In this document: positions 63,490 through 64,000 of the stretch, piece after piece | Numbering within the stretch: position 1 is the first letter of the stretch | Layout of the letters: the number at the start of each line of letters is the position of its first letter | Assembly: GCA_937920275.1 (NCBI GenBank) | Contig: CALGVD010000106.1 | Coordinates: 33,202 to 97,201, forward strand | From: an uncultured Pseudomonadota bacterium | GTDB taxonomy: Bacteria > Pseudomonadota > Gammaproteobacteria > Steroidobacterales > Steroidobacteraceae | Length of the DNA stretch: 64,000 nt | Direction: 5' to 3' | The notes under the pieces: generated by a model | What the model was told of the DNA's origin: nothing | The model's input: only the letters and a program-made list of their open reading frames with translations | Databases searched by the model: none | Position numbers and translations under genes: made by a program

Positions 63490-64000
63490 GTGGACACAGA
63501 GACTTTCGATTATGTGATCGTCGGTGGCGGCACGGCGGGCTGCGTGTTGGCGAGCCGCCTTGCGATGGCGAGCGACGCCAGCGTGTTGATGCTGGAGGCC
63601 GGCGGCAGCGACCTGCGACCGATGGTGCAACTGCCGATCGGGTACGCGCGCCTGCTCTTCGACCGAGGCGTCAACTGGCTGTACGAAACCGAGCCCGATG
63701 CAGGGCTCGCCGGTCGTCGCAGTTTCTGGCCGCGCGGCAAGGTGCTCGGCGGCTCCGGTTCGATCAACGCCATGGTCTACATGCGCGGTCTGCCGCATGA
63801 CTTCGAAGACTGGCGCGCGATGGGCAACATCGGCTGGGGCTACGAAGATGTACTGCCGTACTTCAAGCGCGCTGAAGACCACGACGATGGCGACCCGCGT
63901 TACCACGGTCGTGGAGGCCCGATCCATGTCACCGATGTCTCGCGTGATGTCCACCCGATCTGTCACCGCTACATCGCGGCCTGCGAGGCGCTCGGTTTCC
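63490..64000 (+). CDS. GMC-family oxidoreductase (choline dehydrogenase-like), truncated at window end
   Basis: GTG GAC ACA...: DTETFDYVIVGGGTAGCVLASRLAMASDASVLMLEAGG...FWPRGKVLGGSGSINAMVYMRGLPHDFEDWRAMGNIGWGYEDVLPYFKRAED; open to end of window. Confidence 0.9.
   Translation, partial: MDTETFDYVIVGGGTAGCVLASRLAMASDASVLMLEAGGSDLRPMVQLPIGYARLLFDRGVNWLYETEPDAGLAGRRSFWPRGKVLGGSGSINAMVYMRGLPHDFEDWRAMGNIGWGYEDVLPYFKRAEDHDDGDPRYHGRGGPIHVTDVSRDVHPICHRYIAACEALGF

Overview
High-GC bacterial chromosomal window, apparently from an aerobic proteobacterium, containing about 48 real protein genes. I saw no rRNA, tRNA, CRISPR, phage or IS element. The theme is one-carbon and methyl-group catabolism of N- (and possibly S-) methylated osmolytes. 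(i) A corrinoid/THF methyl-transfer module lies at 3.1-9.2 kb: corrinoid protein, DUF1638, 'virulence factor' domain protein, MetV-like, MetF-like, methyl-THF:corrinoid methyltransferase, and RACo-like ASKHA ferredoxin. (ii) Three MttB-superfamily methyltransferases lack an in-frame amber codon. (iii) Four dimethylglycine/sarcosine-dehydrogenase-like FAD-GcvT fusions are present. (iv) A DmdA-like GcvT protein sits next to a MetY-like/hydrolase/hydratase operon. (v) A heterotetrameric sarcosine oxidase operon is followed by a BHMT-like gene, and a second homocysteine methyltransferase occurs elsewhere. (vi) cobS-cobT cobaltochelatase genes sit beside an mttB paralog. Other content: an aruH/aruI-like divergent pair, an MFS-potDABC-like operon, two TonB-receptor/TPR-sulfotransferase pairs, two enolase-superfamily enzymes and a truncated GMC oxidoreductase. 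The best candidates for undescribed biology are the DUF1638 + 'virulence factor' pair inside the methyl-transfer operon, and Arg-rich low-complexity tails shared by several non-homologous enzymes of the pathway. All family calls are from reading translated sequences by eye; no database search was run.
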